DNA of 64,000 nt from Metridium senile. Taxonomy: Eukaryota; Cnidaria; Anthozoa; Actiniaria; Metridiidae. Shown one piece after another: positions 53,133 through 64,000 of the stretch; the stretch's first letter is position 1; each line of letters begins with the position of its first letter. The position numbers were made by a program, and so were the translations under genes. The notes beneath the pieces were generated by a model that saw only the letters and a list, made by a program, of their open reading frames with translations, did no database searches and had not been told where the DNA came from. Where the stretch lies: positions 16,373,581-16,437,580 of the forward strand of contig OX459098.1 of assembly GCA_949775045.1 (NCBI GenBank). Reading direction: 5' to 3'.

Positions 53133-53215
53133 CCGACGAAGGGCTAAAGTCCGAAACGTCAGTAAAGTTAAGTTAACATTTTTTACGGTGTTACAAATTT
53201 CATTTTATTATATAA
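53133..53215. mobile_element. Fragment of the cgaagggctaaagc hairpin element
   Basis: One arm only: cgacgaagggctaaagtccg, then acgtcagtaaagttaagtta. Confidence 0.6.
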
Positions 53216-53264
53216 CATATAGTGGTATACCGAGTGATATTAACTAGATAAAAAGCCTATCCTA

Positions 53265-53500
53265 GTCATGAAGATATCATTGATATCGCACATGTGTGAT
53301 ATCACTCTCAACCAATCAACTTTCAAAAAAAAATTGTTTCTTCAATCTGTTATATAATAAACAGAACATTACATGTGCGCTTGGTGATATGAATTTTATC
53401 TTCTCGTGTTGAAAAGATATCCCACTCATTCGCTGCGCTCACTCGTGGGATATCTTATCAACACTCGAAGATAAAATTCATATCTCCGTGCGCCCATGTA
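53265..53500. mobile_element. Two adjacent palindromes upstream of the array
   Basis: gatatcattgatatcgcaca hairpin (53270-53311) and a 120-bp hairpin 53378-53500 with arms gaattttatcttctcgtgtt and aaagatatcccactcattcg around ctgcgctc. Confidence 0.55.
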
Positions 53501-54316
53501 ATATCCTCTATATATTACGAAATTATAAGGTAAACTACCTAATACAGAAATTAGGAACTAAAATTGAAATACGAAAAACAAATGAAACAAAATGACGAAA
53601 TTTAGTTTAGCTTATATGGCTGATCCGTCAATAACTGTGTTTTATATATGATTAAAGAATTGTGAGATATGAAATCATAAAAGAAACTTTCAAATACAGG
53701 AATAAGGAACGATAATCGAAGAATCAATACGAAAAAGAAATGAAACAAAATGACGAAGTTTAATTTAGCTAAAGTAACCCTATATATTATATTGCTGATC
53801 CGTGAATGTCTGTGTTTTCTATGGTTAAAGAATTGAGAGATATGAAATCATAAAAGAAACTTTCAAATACAGGAAACAGGAGCGATAATCGTAGAATAAA
53901 TACGAAAAAGAAATGAAACAAAATGACGAAGTTCAAATTAGCTAAAGCAACCCCACATTACTGATCCTTCAATGGCTGTGTTGGTTTTCTATGGTTAAAG
54001 AATTGAGAGATATGAAATTATAAAAGAAAATATCAAATACAGGAAACAGGACCGATAATCGAAGAATCAATACGAAAAAGAAATGAAACAAAATGACGAA
54101 GTTTAATAAAGTAACCCCACATTACTGATCCTTCAATAGCTGTGTCGGTTTTCTATGGTTAAAGAATTGAGAGATATGAAATTATAAAAGAAACTATCAA
54201 ATACAAGAACGATAATCGAAGAATCAATACGAACACGCCGGGCCTACGCGCGCTCAAAAACGCCGGGGTTCGCCATTTATTGAGTACAGCGGTTTTACGC
54301 GTGAGGGTAAAACAAG

Positions 54317-54581
54317 ATGGCGGCCAGTCTGAGTGTTGATCAAGTTCGCGAAGAGGTTTTACTGGATTCTGATGATGATGTTTTGGTTAATAATGTGGAC
54401 GACGAAGAGGAAAAGGATAAGATCATGTTGAAGGACTGGTTGGGAAAGTTTGATGGAGGAGATGGGTTTGATAGGGAGTTTTTTAAGCGTGAGGCAACGA
54501 GTTTGTTGTTGCCTTCGACACATTTGTCAAGACGTTTAGGGGAATTGCCCACTTCAACTGACACAGAAACAAGATTGAAAG
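54317..54581 (+). CDS. Unknown acidic protein, exon 1, inside the TIR element
   Basis: Starts at an ATG in strong context (aagatggcggcc, also a YY1-like site). Codes 88 residues: MAASLSVDQVREEVLLDSDD, an acidic stretch VDDEEEKDK, then KDWLGKFDGGDGFDREFFK. It ends in phase 1 with a gttagt donor. It joins in phase to the frame at 55799-56214, giving a 226-residue product. I recognise no family and see no DDE triad or zinc finger, so I do not call it a transposase. It begins 83 bp inside the left terminal inverted repeat. Confidence 0.5.
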
Positions 54582-55049
54582 GTTAGTTTTAATCTATAAA
54601 GCTTGTTTATTTAATTTTTTGATAGGTGCATGACGAAGCATGTAATAAACTTGAAGGATTTGGATTTACTCTTAACACATATCTATTCTATTTGTTGTAG
54701 GAATTCGCTTCCTTCGATCGATCAGAGTCAAACTCATGCAATTCAATCCATTTTATAGTTATAAGTCAAAGTCATTATTGCTGTTTAAAAATACGTTAAG
54801 TACGTCATTCAGGAGTGAATTTGCTTTAAATATTTGTTGACAATTAATCCACTGCTAGCTTTGACAGAATAATTTTTGGAATCAAAATTTATTATACTAC
54901 ATATACAATTATCTTCGAATTGGTTGTAATATGATGAATATGAATAATGAATATTTTATCAAATAACGATAGTGAAATTGACTGTATAGGAAATACTGTT
55001 ACTTTGATTGATGTTAGTTACTCAACTTGTATATATATACAATGATAGT

Positions 55050-55690
55050 GTCAGACTAGAGCACACTTTTCAGAGTTTTATAATTAGTTCTTGATGAATA
55101 GTTTTGCCTAAACATTGGACAGAGCCTGGGCAGGTTTAAAAAAATATTAATTAAGGTTTTGCAATCATTTTATCATTTTATTATATTATTGGGTTTGTAG
55201 TTAGGTATAAACATTGGACATCAGCTTGAAACATATATCAACTAAGTAACAAACTTTATATTATTTTCATCATTAACAAGCAATTTTGTCTTGAAATTTG
55301 TAGTTGCATGAGCAGCGTAATACATACATAACCAAGCAGGTTTCATTGGGGGATTCCCCAAACATCTTGGTTTTGTATGTACAATGCTGCTTGCATGACT
55401 AAAAATGTCAAGTATAATAGAAATTAAACTGTGTCATTCCTAAAATATTTATTGTTAATATATGAAAATAATATGTTTGTTACTTAAGTTGATATATGTT
55501 TTAAGCTGATGTCCAATGTATATGCCTAACTACAAACCCATTGATATATAATAATAGATAACCCATTGATATAATGAAATGATAAAAATGAAATAATTAA
55601 TATTTTTGGAACCTACCTAGGACCTGTCCAATGTTTAGACTAAACTAATTAAAAAAACTCTGAAAAGTGTGCTCTAACACTAGGTTACCG
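55050..55690. mobile_element. 640-bp palindrome in the intron of the element's gene
   Basis: Outer arms gtgtcagactagagcacact and inverse gtgtgctctaacacta; inner arms match back to a centre at tgggggattcccca (about 55355). Nested in the 4.9-kb element. Confidence 0.7.
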
Positions 55691-55798
55691 TGATGATATT
55701 GTCAGATTGTGTTATCATGATATAATAAATTGATTTGCACATAAATTATGTTTTAATTGCACATTTACTGTCGTCCCACTCAATGACAACTGGATCAG

Positions 55799-56214
55799 TG
55801 CTTGATACGGAAGTTAGACTTTGGCTTAAACTAATATACCGCAGACTAGCCGGTCGAGTTGCTATAAGAAGACCCTACTATGCTGAAATATGCCGGAACA
55901 TACCTTATGCCATAGTCAGTGCCATGTCAGTAGTGATCCAGTCTATTGATAAGTTAAGAGAACCACTATGCTACTTGGCCAAAAACAATAAAGGTCATGT
56001 CATAAGTTTCACCTGCCTAGAGTCAGTCATTATGTTCTTTGGTCTAGTAGCAAGTCTGAGTAAAGAAGAAGTACAAGCCTTCTTTGTGAGGAAGTTGAAG
56101 GGTTTGAAAAGAAACAAACATGTAGTGAAACTATTAGTAGAAGCAAACAAAGATTTTGCTTTCTTTTACCAAAAAAACTCTGGCACATTATATATCCAGT
56201 TTCATTATGGGTAA
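55799..56214 (+). CDS. Unknown protein, exon 2, inside the TIR element
   Basis: Open frame entered in phase 1 after the AG at 55797-55798 (weak pyrimidine tract). It encodes VLDTEVRLWLKLIYRRLAGR, then PYYAEICRNIPYAIVSAMSV, a Cys and hydrophobic stretch, and a basic end (VRKLKGLKRNKHVVKLL), stopping at 56212-56214. It looks helical and protein-like rather than random. A possible donor just before the stop (gg|gtaatg) means it may continue. The intron before it contains a 640-bp palindrome. Function unknown. Confidence 0.45.
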
Positions 56215-56356
56215 TGGAATAGGCATAATTACCCTCGTCATCCATGCCAGTTTCAAAGTATTTAGGGTGTACATATATATAAAAGGAACAAAGAACATAA
56301 ACGATTATATTAGTAAATGTTTATTGACAAAACATATGTTTGTTGACAAGTACATG

Positions 56357-56596
56357 TAACAGGTTCCCATTTAAATCTGTACTTTCCCATTTAAATATGT
56401 ACTTATGCAAAGTGTGTTGATGTGTGCTAAATACACAGATCAACCAATCAGAGTATATATTTTTTCTGAAGTGAACTTTTCTGACTGGTTGATCTGTGTG
56501 TTTAGCACACATCAACACAATTTGCATAAGTACAGATTTAAATGGGAAAGTACAGATTTAAATGGGAAAGTACAGATATAAATGGGAACCTGTTAT
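56357..56596. mobile_element. Palindromic MITE inside the 4.9-kb element
   Basis: Ends taacaggttcccatttaaat and inverse. The right side has three tandem copies of aaatgggaaagtacagat against two on the left. The centre has aaccaatcagag (CCAAT word). Confidence 0.7.
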
Positions 56597-57267
56597 GTGC
56601 TCTTACTAAATCCATGAAATATTTATACTAAATATAAGTACTAAAAGTGCTAATGAAACAATCACACATGTATATACAGGTTTTTGTATGAATTCCTACT
56701 ATTTATTACACGTTGTTCAATCGAGTTTAATGGGAGCACTCTATTATACTTTGCTGATTTCAAGCTTTCAATGAAGATGCTCTAAAATGATTGAAATCTA
56801 GCAATTGGTGTTGTTTATTTATTTTGAATAATATTTAAACAGGTTGCCCAATTCAGCATGGCTGGTATGGTATGTCATCAATGTATACATGCATTAAAAC
56901 TGTTTTTATTAACCTGTGAAACACTCTTTAGTGTATTACTCTTCAATGCACCTTAACTACATGTACATATATTTGTGTTCTTTTATTGTTATTTGTCTAT
57001 CACACTTTAACTAATACACTTTGTTTCGCCGGTTAATGAAAACAACTCTAATGTGCATAATACTATACAAAGTTGTAATTTTTAAGTGCAAATAAAATCA
57101 ATGATTGATTGATTGTGCTATTTTGTTTTGTTTACAGTTGTTTAATTAGCACCATTTAGTGCTATTTACTAATATTCACCAAATTTAAAAAATGTTGTCA
57201 CAAGAAAAAAGAAATTAGTAACTTAATAGTAAATAAGGATTATCAAAAGCAAAAATAAATGGAAGCT

Positions 57268-57450
57268 AGCGAGTAAACTAGTATAGGCTGTGTCGGTGTT
57301 AAAAATGTTGACTTAACTTTACTGACGTTCTGAGCTTTAGCCCTCCAACGAAGGGCTAAAGCCCGAAATGTCAGTAAAGTTAAGTCAACATTTTTTACGT
57401 TAAGTTAAGTCAACATTTATTTTTTACAAATTTCATTGTATTACCTATCA
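57268..57450. mobile_element. Hairpin element inside the 4.9-kb transposon
   Basis: Contains gcgagtaaactagtataggc, then gagctttagccctccaacga and the inverse gaagggctaaagcccgaaat. Nested, hence younger than its host element. Confidence 0.6.
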
Positions 57451-58099
57451 TGAATAACAAAAGAGTTAAGCTTGAGAGACCTTCTTTTGTCTTCCTTTGT
57501 ACATGTCTATTAAGATATGTATCATACATGTACCTGTGACATAAACAAAACTATTATCAGTAATTACATAAATAACTGGTGTAGCTTGCATTACATGTAC
57601 AGTGTATCCATAATTATCATAATAAAAGAACAGGCAGTTATAGCAGCCAAAAGTTATAACTGTCCTTAATTTGTATGTGTATCATGTCAATAATAAATCA
57701 AAACTCGCCTAACTCTAGCTTCATTTCATCAAAATGTGAATAAAAACAAATAAATGTTGTTGTTTTTATTAGATAATGTCTACTCCCATGATATCGAGTG
57801 GAGTGTTTTGATTATTGACAGAATGATTTGAGCTTGGGGTGCCTGTGCTTGCTATGAAACGTCTAATTATGTAAAATATAATGATAAAACATCAAAGTAA
57901 AGAAAGCAACACAAAATATGAAAATGTAAGAGTACTCTGATAGTCTATCCGGTACATGTAAGTCTTAATTATTAAAGCTTGGTAAACTTCACTTTGATAG
58001 TAAACATCGTGCGACCCTGCCTCTTCGTGTAAAAAAAATACCGCTCAAATTTAAAGGCCAATCCCCAAGATAGCTAATATTTCTAACTATGATGCATAC

Positions 58100-58388
58100 C
58101 TTCGTATCTAGATAGCGAAGTCTGTCGGTCTTTGCCTTCAACTCCTTCTCCTTCTATCTGTGCATCGATGGACTGCAATTCGGTTTCTAGCTTTCGCTTC
58201 TTCATGATAACTTGCTTTCGAACCATCTTCCTCTCCCTCATGTAGTCTCCAACTTTGAATCTTGGCAACGTATACTTGAAAACGTCGTGCGAAAACCAGC
58301 GATATAAAAATAATGAAGTCCAAACACAAAAAACTAAAAAGAAGGCATACTCGGCGAAAGACCAACGATGATCACAGGTAGCCCAAGC
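58100..58388 (-). pseudogene. Membrane/coiled-coil exon fragment inside the TIR element
   Basis: Open frame on the minus strand with a hydrophobic segment (AEYAFFLVFCVWTSLFLYRW), then a long charged helix (RFKVGDYMRERKMVRKQVIM and KKRKLETELQSIDAQIEGEG) and a gtatgc donor in phase 1 after SRYE. No ATG precedes the hydrophobic segment; an in-frame TAA lies exactly where the 58371-58790 palindrome begins, so the 5' part may have been cut off by that insertion. Could be a captured host exon. Family not recognised. Confidence 0.35.
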
Positions 58389-58790
58389 TTACAGTGAGAG
58401 GCTATAAGACTTACCTTTGGACGATTCAATCAAAAAACGAAATTTTGAATAAAATGACTAAACTTTAATAAAATGAATTAAAACTTACAGTGTGTATTGG
58501 TTGTATTTATTTCAATCCCTCTTCCGAGTTACAGCTGATTTCAGAAATTTTCAAGGTTGCATTCTTCCTCTTATATATGTAGTACATATATAAGAGGAAG
58601 AATGCAACCTTGAAAATTTCTGAAATCAGCTGTAACTCGGAAGAGGGATTGAAATAAATACAACCAATACACACTGTAAGTTTTAATTCATTTTATTAAA
58701 GTTTAGTCATTTTATTCAAAATTTCGTTTTTTGATTGAATCGTCCAAAGGTATAGCCTCTCACTGTAAGCTTGGGCTACCTGTGCGATGA
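58371..58790. mobile_element. 420-bp near-perfect palindrome inside the 4.9-kb element
   Basis: Arms of about 200 bp meet at tatatgtagtacatata (about 58581). The left arm has 8 extra bases (agacttac). It abuts and may truncate the minus-strand exon at 58100-58388. Confidence 0.75.
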
Positions 58791-59156
58791 TCACACAATA
58801 AAATATTTCATATTAAAGTACAGCACAAAAAAGAAAAAACAAGGGTCAAAATGTGCTTTTCAAACAAATTTCATTCGAATGACTTTTCGTGTCATTGAAG
58901 TCGGCTCAAAAAGAACTAAAAACAAACTTTTTTTTGCTCGCCATCAAGCTGACAGCTTGTTCAATGGTTGCTTTGTCAAGTCCTATCAATCGATTGAAGA
59001 TAGGAATCGATCGATCACGCTCCGGAGCTATAAAAGATTATGCAACCGTTGGTTCGGAAATTCGTACCCAGTCTCTCAAAAAATGGCAAACGTCCAATAT
59101 GGCGGACAGTGAAATAAACCCCGGCCTTTTTGAGCGCGCGTAGGCCCGGCGTGGAA

Positions 59157-59560
59157 AAAGAAATGAAACAAAATGACGAAGTTAAATGTAGTTAAAGTAA
59201 CCACTTATTACTGAGCCGTCAATTACTGTGTTTTATATGGCGAAAGAATCGACAGTTTTAAAATTAATAATAAAACTATCTTTTACAGGAAAACAAACGA
59301 AGGAAAATAGATAAAATAATTAGGCAAAATGATGAAGTTTCGATTTGCTACAGTAACCCCATATTACTGAGCCGTCAATTACTGTGTTTTGTATGGAGAA
59401 AGAATCGACAGTTTTAAAATTAATAATGAAACTATCTTTTACAGGAGAACAAACGAAGGAAAATAGATAAAAAAATTAGGAAAAATGATGAAGTTTCGAT
59501 TTGCTACAGTAAAGACATATTGCTTTTCCTTCAATTACTGTGTGTTGGTTGACATAGTAC
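59157..59560. repeat. ~155-165-bp tandem array, right part
   Basis: Continues the array from 54230: aatgaaacaaaatgacgaag, then two to three units with gagccgtcaattactgtgtt. Confidence 0.8.
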
Positions 59561-59949
59561 CACTGCATGTCAGTTGAATTTGATATTTAACCTATTTTAC
59601 ACTGGAATCAGGAAATTGCTTATATTTTGTGCACACATGCCTCTATTTTTGTCAATCTAATCTGCTAATCTTTACGATTTTGAAATCTGAAGCAATTCAG
59701 TTTGTTTTAGCCTTTTTAGAAAAGGTACAGAGTTTGACCGATATTATTAAGACTAATACTTAGAATAGTCAATCGGCTTTAGAATTGCACATTAGATTAT
59801 ATACTACATATATATATATTGCGCATTATAAGTATTACATTATGATTATTTAGAATTAACGATGCCTGGCATAAGCATGGATATACAAAAGCTTAGCATG
59901 CAAGTGGACAGACAGACAGACAGACAAGAAAGAAATCCGGCAAATAACA

Positions 59950-60520
59950 AGACAGCTGTAGAGAGGAAGCTTCGGATAATAGTTATAATATAGATGACTA
60001 CGCGGAAGTTGTAGTTAGAAGCACAATATAACGTCTATTAAGAGTATTGTCTGGATGTGACATGTTTAGGAGGACGAAAGAAGTTACTGCGCAAGCTCGT
60101 AGAATATATTTAACTTGTTTCACATTGTAAAACTTACTTTTTGAATTTTAACATACTTTCAGTCAGTCAGTCAGTCAGTCAGTCAGTCAGTCGGTCGGTC
60201 AGTCAGTCAGCCAAGTAGCTAGCCAGTCAGTCAGTCAGTCAGTCAGATTCACCTTCAACAAATAAGAGAATGTTTTACCTTGAACAATCTGACAATCCTA
60301 AGACTATACGAATATCGATCACATTTGCTTTACCTTATGGAAGATGCAACAAACGCCAAGCTGTAGAGAGGAAGCTTCGGATAATAGTTATAATATAGAT
60401 AACTACGCGGAAGTTGTAGTTAGAAGCACAATATAACGTCTATAAGAGTGCTGTCTGGATGTGACATGTTTAGGAGGACGAAAGAAGTTACTGCGCAAGC
60501 TCGTGGAATATATTTGTGTC
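59950..60520. repeat. 160-bp direct duplication around a (CAGT)n run
   Basis: The same block (agctgtagagaggaagcttc ... actgcgcaagctcg) occurs at 59952-60112 and 60360-60520, with (cagt)n at 60163-60245 between them. Confidence 0.8.
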
Positions 60521-60546
60521 AAATTTTAAAACTTAGTTTTTGAACT

Positions 60547-61094
60547 TTAAGGAGGCTCGAAACGGTTTTTTTGACCGCGCGCGCAATACCGCCAATTTTA
60601 CAAGACCCCTCTGACGCGTACAAAATGTATTTTTATTAATAACAACACAATGAAATGGTAGATTTTTTGGCAATTCGTTCCAATTAAGGTTTAGATTTAG
60701 TAGATCCGTTTTAAGAAAAATCTGTAATGAAAAACCATTTATATTTAGAAAAAATCATTTTTTTAATATTTTAAAGGTTTCGTTTTACAGATTTTTTTAT
60801 TTTTCCTCAGTTGCAAGAACAGGTAGGGAACTAGACATGTACAAGTTCAAAAAAACTTTCACCTAAAGGATTTGGAGATATCAGCTTTAATAAAGGAATT
60901 TCAGGTCATTTTTACAGCGGCCTGCTGTTGTCATGACAACGTCAAACGCAATAATTAAAAAAAAATGATATCCTAGATCCATAAGCTTTAACATGATATA
61001 TCGGTTAACTGTGTAGTTTCACAATAATGCTGCATAACATGCAATATAAAGTAGGTGTATCGATATGTACAGAAACCATTTCGAGCCTCCTTAA
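60547..61094. mobile_element. TTAA-flanked element, 0.55 kb
   Basis: Ends TTAAGGAGGCTCGAAACGG and the inverse with TTAA on both sides. The interior is non-coding and AT-rich. Related by its ends to the elements at 23797 and 43772. Confidence 0.7.
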
Positions 61095-61501
61095 CTTACT
61101 TTAATGACGAAATCGATCTTTGGTTGCAATACATACTAACGTTTTGTGTAACGAAAACTACAATTACCCAAAATTATATTTTAAATTATCTTGGAACGAG
61201 CTATCAAGTTTGATAGCTTAGCTTCTTTGACATCTTTGTATGCCCACTGATAATTATTTTCCTGGTGTGTACACATTTCATATTCGCTACATCACTATGA
61301 TGTATATTTTGTTACGTTTTAGTTATTGAAAATGCAGCAAATAGCTTTTCTCTTCATTATTATTCCTTCTCTTACCTCTTATCAAGTTACGTTTTAGAAA
61401 AACATACTCTGCTTGGAAGATATTTCTTAAAAAAAACCCTGCAGATATTTCGTATCGAGCATGCGCGAATGTTACGTCATTACCACTCAAATTGGTTATA
61501 A

Positions 61502-61702
61502 AGGCCCGGGCAAACGGCTTCAACATCTGCTTCAACATTGGTTCGATTTTGTTGAAAGAGGTAAAATGGTTGTTGCAATTGTACGATGTTGAACGTAGGG
61601 GGATAAACGGTTTCAATGACAATGTTGAATTTGGGTGGCAAACGGCTTCAACATTGCCATTCAACAAAATTGAACGTATGTTGAAGCCGTTTGCCCGGGC
61701 CT
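61502..61702. mobile_element. MITE, TAA duplication, iterated interior
   Basis: Inverted ends AGGCCCGGGCAAACGGCTTC, flanked by TAA. The interior repeats the words ttcaacat / aatgttgaa. Confidence 0.75.
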
Positions 61703-61727
61703 TAACGAGTTTAAAACCGGTTTGCAG

Positions 61728-61794
61728 TTAACTTAATCGTTCATAGTTCTGGACGAGCTCGAGCAGCTCCATGTAGGTTTCTTTATCCTCCCTT
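61728..61794 (-). CDS. Possible terminal exon of a further minus-strand gene
   Basis: After a pyrimidine-rich acceptor (ccccctctag) the phase-1 frame reads REDKETYMELLELVQNYERL, Ser, then stop TAA. It is a coherent amphipathic acidic helix ending at a stop, as in a last coding exon. No partner exon was found between 61795 and 64000, so the rest of the gene would lie beyond the window. It could also be chance. Confidence 0.3.
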
Positions 61795-62044
61795 CTAGAG
61801 GGGGAAAAAACAAGGAAATCTCTGCAAAGCAGGGTAAGAGAAACATGCATAGCTCTAGAAACGAAAAGTGGCAAACTAGACTAAAGGAAAAACACTATTA
61901 TTTAGCCTCGGTAGTTTCCTTCAGCTAAAGTAAGCTGGTCTCTCAGGAAGCCGACTGTGCGCTCTTTTCGCCCCCCTCTCCATCAATGCTTCGTTTTATT
62001 GTAATTTAAAGCTACTCAAAGCTACACAGATTGAAAAAAAAAAA

Positions 62045-62137
62045 GCCGAAACAAACAATTGTTATGCCACTGATGATCGAATTCGTGACCTCTCGCTCCA
62101 AAAGCCGCACACTAACCAACTAAGTCACACTTGTTTC
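62045..62137 (-). repeat. Possible tRNA-derived SINE head
   Basis: Minus strand: gacttagttggttagtgtgc (box A-like) and gtcacgaattcgatcat (box B-like). No full cloverleaf. Confidence 0.35.
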
Positions 62138-62579
62138 TAGTTCAAAATACCACAAAAAACCTTACCAATGTTTAGACTCATTCTTCTTATATAATACCTA
62201 TAGTCTTCGAAGCATCTGTTACTCTGCCAACCTTTTAGAAATAGATGTATGGGGTTGGACTGGACCCTTCTCTGAATGAGCGCCTTAAATAAATATTGAA
62301 CAACAACACTGAACTTGACCGTGATCTCCGTGATGAGGTCATGTTTCAAATGATAATATAGATTGAAACGCATTGCATTGTGGGGTGGGCCTGGGCCCTC
62401 GTCTGACTGAGCGCCTTAAACCAATATGACGTACACTGAACTTGACCGAGATCCATCCATGATGCCTTGTACGTCCCGAGTGTCATTATAAATCAAACGA
62501 AACTTTTCTGGTACATACTAGATCATATGGTGTCTAAGAGAGATCTTATGTTGTCATAGTAATGACAGTGCATAGTAAT

Positions 62580-63540
62580 CGATTACTGATTCAGCGAAGA
62601 GTCATAGCCATAAATATTTGCCTGGTTCGCCCTGAAAATATTGTCTTGGAAAGTCATAATCACTTTCTTAGATTATTGTAGTTTTTATCTGAGAAAATAC
62701 TCCTTAATTCCAGAGTCTGTTAATACCACATTAAGAGAATATAATATAGCAAATAATCACAGACATAATTTTTTTGCCTGGTTCTCACTGAAAATATTGA
62801 ACTTTGGGAAGCCATAATCACTTTTGTAGATCACTGCAGGTTTTATCTGAGAAAATACTCTTTAATTGAGAGTCTATCAATACCACAAGGAGACATTTGA
62901 GTTAGCAGTCATAGTAATTGATTATTTGTCTGGTTCGTCATAAAAATATTGAACACTTAGGAAAGCCGCATCATCATATTTGTATTTTTGCAGGTTTTAT
63001 CTGAGAAAATACTCTTTAATTGAGAGTATTTCAAAACCACAAGGAGCCATTTGAGTGAGCAGTCATAGTAAGAGGTTATTTGCCTGGTTCGCCATAAAAT
63101 ATATTGAGCTCTTTGGAAAGCCATAATCACTTTTGTAGATCTTTGCAGGTTTTATCTGAAAAACATTTCTTTAATTGAGAGTCTGTCAATACCACAAGGA
63201 GACATTTGAGTGAGCAGTTATATTATTTGAGTATTTGCCTGGTTCGTCAAATCAATGCATGTAGGTTTTATCTAAGAAAATACTCTTTTTAAAGAGTACC
63301 ACAAGGAGACATTTGAGTGAGCAGTCATAGTAATTGATTATTTGCCTGGTTCGCCATAAAAAATATTGAGCTCTTTGGAAAGCCATAATCACTTTTGTAG
63401 ATCTTTGCAGGTTTTATCTGAAAAAATACTCTTTAATTGAGAGCCTGTCAATACCACAATGAGACATTTGAGTGAACTGTCATAGCAATTCATTATTTGC
63501 CTGGTTCGCCCTAAAAATATTGATCTCTTTGAAAATCTAG
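62580..63540. repeat. ~155-bp tandem array, about seven units
   Basis: Unit: tttgcctggttcgccataaa, gaaagccataatcacttttg, aggttttatctgagaaaata, cacaaggagacatttgagtg. No gene seen. Confidence 0.8.
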
Positions 63541-64000
63541 GCAAAACATTGATCACGTACTAACTCTCGTTGGTAATAGTAGTTAGTATTATGCTAGTAT
63601 TTCCTACAAATGGGGGTGGGTATAGCTTTGTTAATATTGAAAAACACAAAACGATTTTATCATTATCACCTTGGTAGAACGTTGTACTTTTTATCTGAAA
63701 AAAAAAAGATAACTAAGCATTAAGGTGCTCAGAAGCTAAACAGCGCCCGATTAACTAGGACTAACTCTTTAAATTTGAGGAAGGAAATGATTTCCTTTTT
63801 GAATCGAATTGAATGTTTTTAAAGTTACCAACTTTACGTTTCATTAGGAGTAATAAAAGCTATATTAGCAGTAATCGGGACTTTACGGGGAAGCCGTAAA
63901 TTAAGAATCAATAAAATAATTAAGTTTAAGAAGTACATTAAATGATTTAAGATTGTTTATAACCGTAATGGATAAGATTATAAGGATAAGGTGTTGTTTT
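63541..64000. other. Right-edge DNA, nothing recognised
   Basis: AT-rich, no repeat unit or open frame of note after the 155-bp array ends. Confidence 0.4.

Larger units (their letters stand above)
52700..54230. repeat. ~165-bp degenerate tandem array, left part
   Basis: Units with aatgaaacaaaatgacgaag, tgatccgtcaataactgtgt and agagatatgaaatcataaaa; clearest at 53590-54230. The array resumes at 59157 after the inserted 4.9-kb element. Confidence 0.8.
54234..59153. mobile_element. 4.9-kb DNA transposon with 37-bp TIRs and GAA target duplication
   Basis: The left end reads CACGCCGGGCCTACGCGCGC onward; the right end is its reverse complement, 37 bp with one mismatch. It is flanked by GAA at 54231-54233 and 59154-59156. 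The surrounding 165-bp tandem repeat has the word tacgaaaaagaaatg, and removing the element plus one GAA restores it exactly. A CAC... terminus with a 3-bp duplication fits the CACTA/EnSpm group best, but no transposase is visible. Inside are a two-exon open frame (54317-56214), a minus-strand exon fragment (58100-58388) and nested palindromes at 55050-55690, 56357-56596, 57268-57450 and 58371-58790. Confidence 0.85.

Noticed and set aside
56030..56527. Minus-strand frames opposite the element gene
   Set aside because: Antisense shadows of exon 2 and of the nested MITE.

Overview
This is a eukaryotic, almost certainly animal, AT-rich genomic window. It holds one large intron-rich receptor tyrosine kinase gene on the minus strand (10168-49717, 31 coding exons, 1367 residues by my splicing), embedded in a very dense field of palindromic DNA transposons, satellites and microsatellites. 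Transmembrane tyrosine kinases with fibronectin type III (FN3) ectodomains point to a metazoan. The repeat style (many short inverted-repeat elements, including a hairpin family with the word cgaagggctaaagc) is what I associate with cnidarians, probably an anthozoan; the species is not determined.

Layout. 2541-2666 (minus) is the signal-peptide exon of a second gene that runs off the left edge. It matches exon 1 of the main gene in structure, donor position and phase, and in the string KARCYANCLTM, so the two genes are a tandem pair. 2667-10160 is intergenic, with tandem repeats and transposable elements. 10168-49717 is the kinase gene. In transcript order it encodes a signal peptide, a Cys-rich region resembling the anosmin N-terminus, six FN3 domains, one membrane segment, a split tyrosine kinase domain with a kinase insert of roughly 85-95 residues, and an acidic Tyr-containing tail. 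All splice phases agree from ATG to stop, with no frameshift. 49718-54230 is upstream DNA with tetranucleotide arrays and degenerate 165-bp repeats. 54234-59153 is a 4.9-kb element with 37-bp terminal inverted repeats and a GAA target duplication, inserted cleanly inside that tandem array; it carries spliced-looking open frames I cannot name. 59157-64000 continues the array, then more elements, a possible terminal exon of another minus-strand gene (61728-61794), and a 155-bp tandem array.

Most notable observations: (1) about 21 copies of a 160-bp satellite directly downstream of exon 20. Each carries the last ~60 bp of that exon plus its 5' splice donor, so it is a satellite born from an exon-intron junction that yields a ladder of decoy donors. 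(2) The 4.9-kb TIR element with cargo-like spliced genes. (3) A set of small elements flanked by TTA or TAA, with related (A)GGCC.GTTTACAC ends but unrelated interiors, each built by repeating its own short word. (4) Four TTAA-flanked elements of 0.5-2 kb, two of them near-perfect giant palindromes. (5) The modular phase 1-0-0-1 three-exon architecture of the FN3 domains.

Exon calls rest on reading frame, splice consensus and phase agreement, not on transcripts. Family assignments of repeats rest on their ends and target duplications only.
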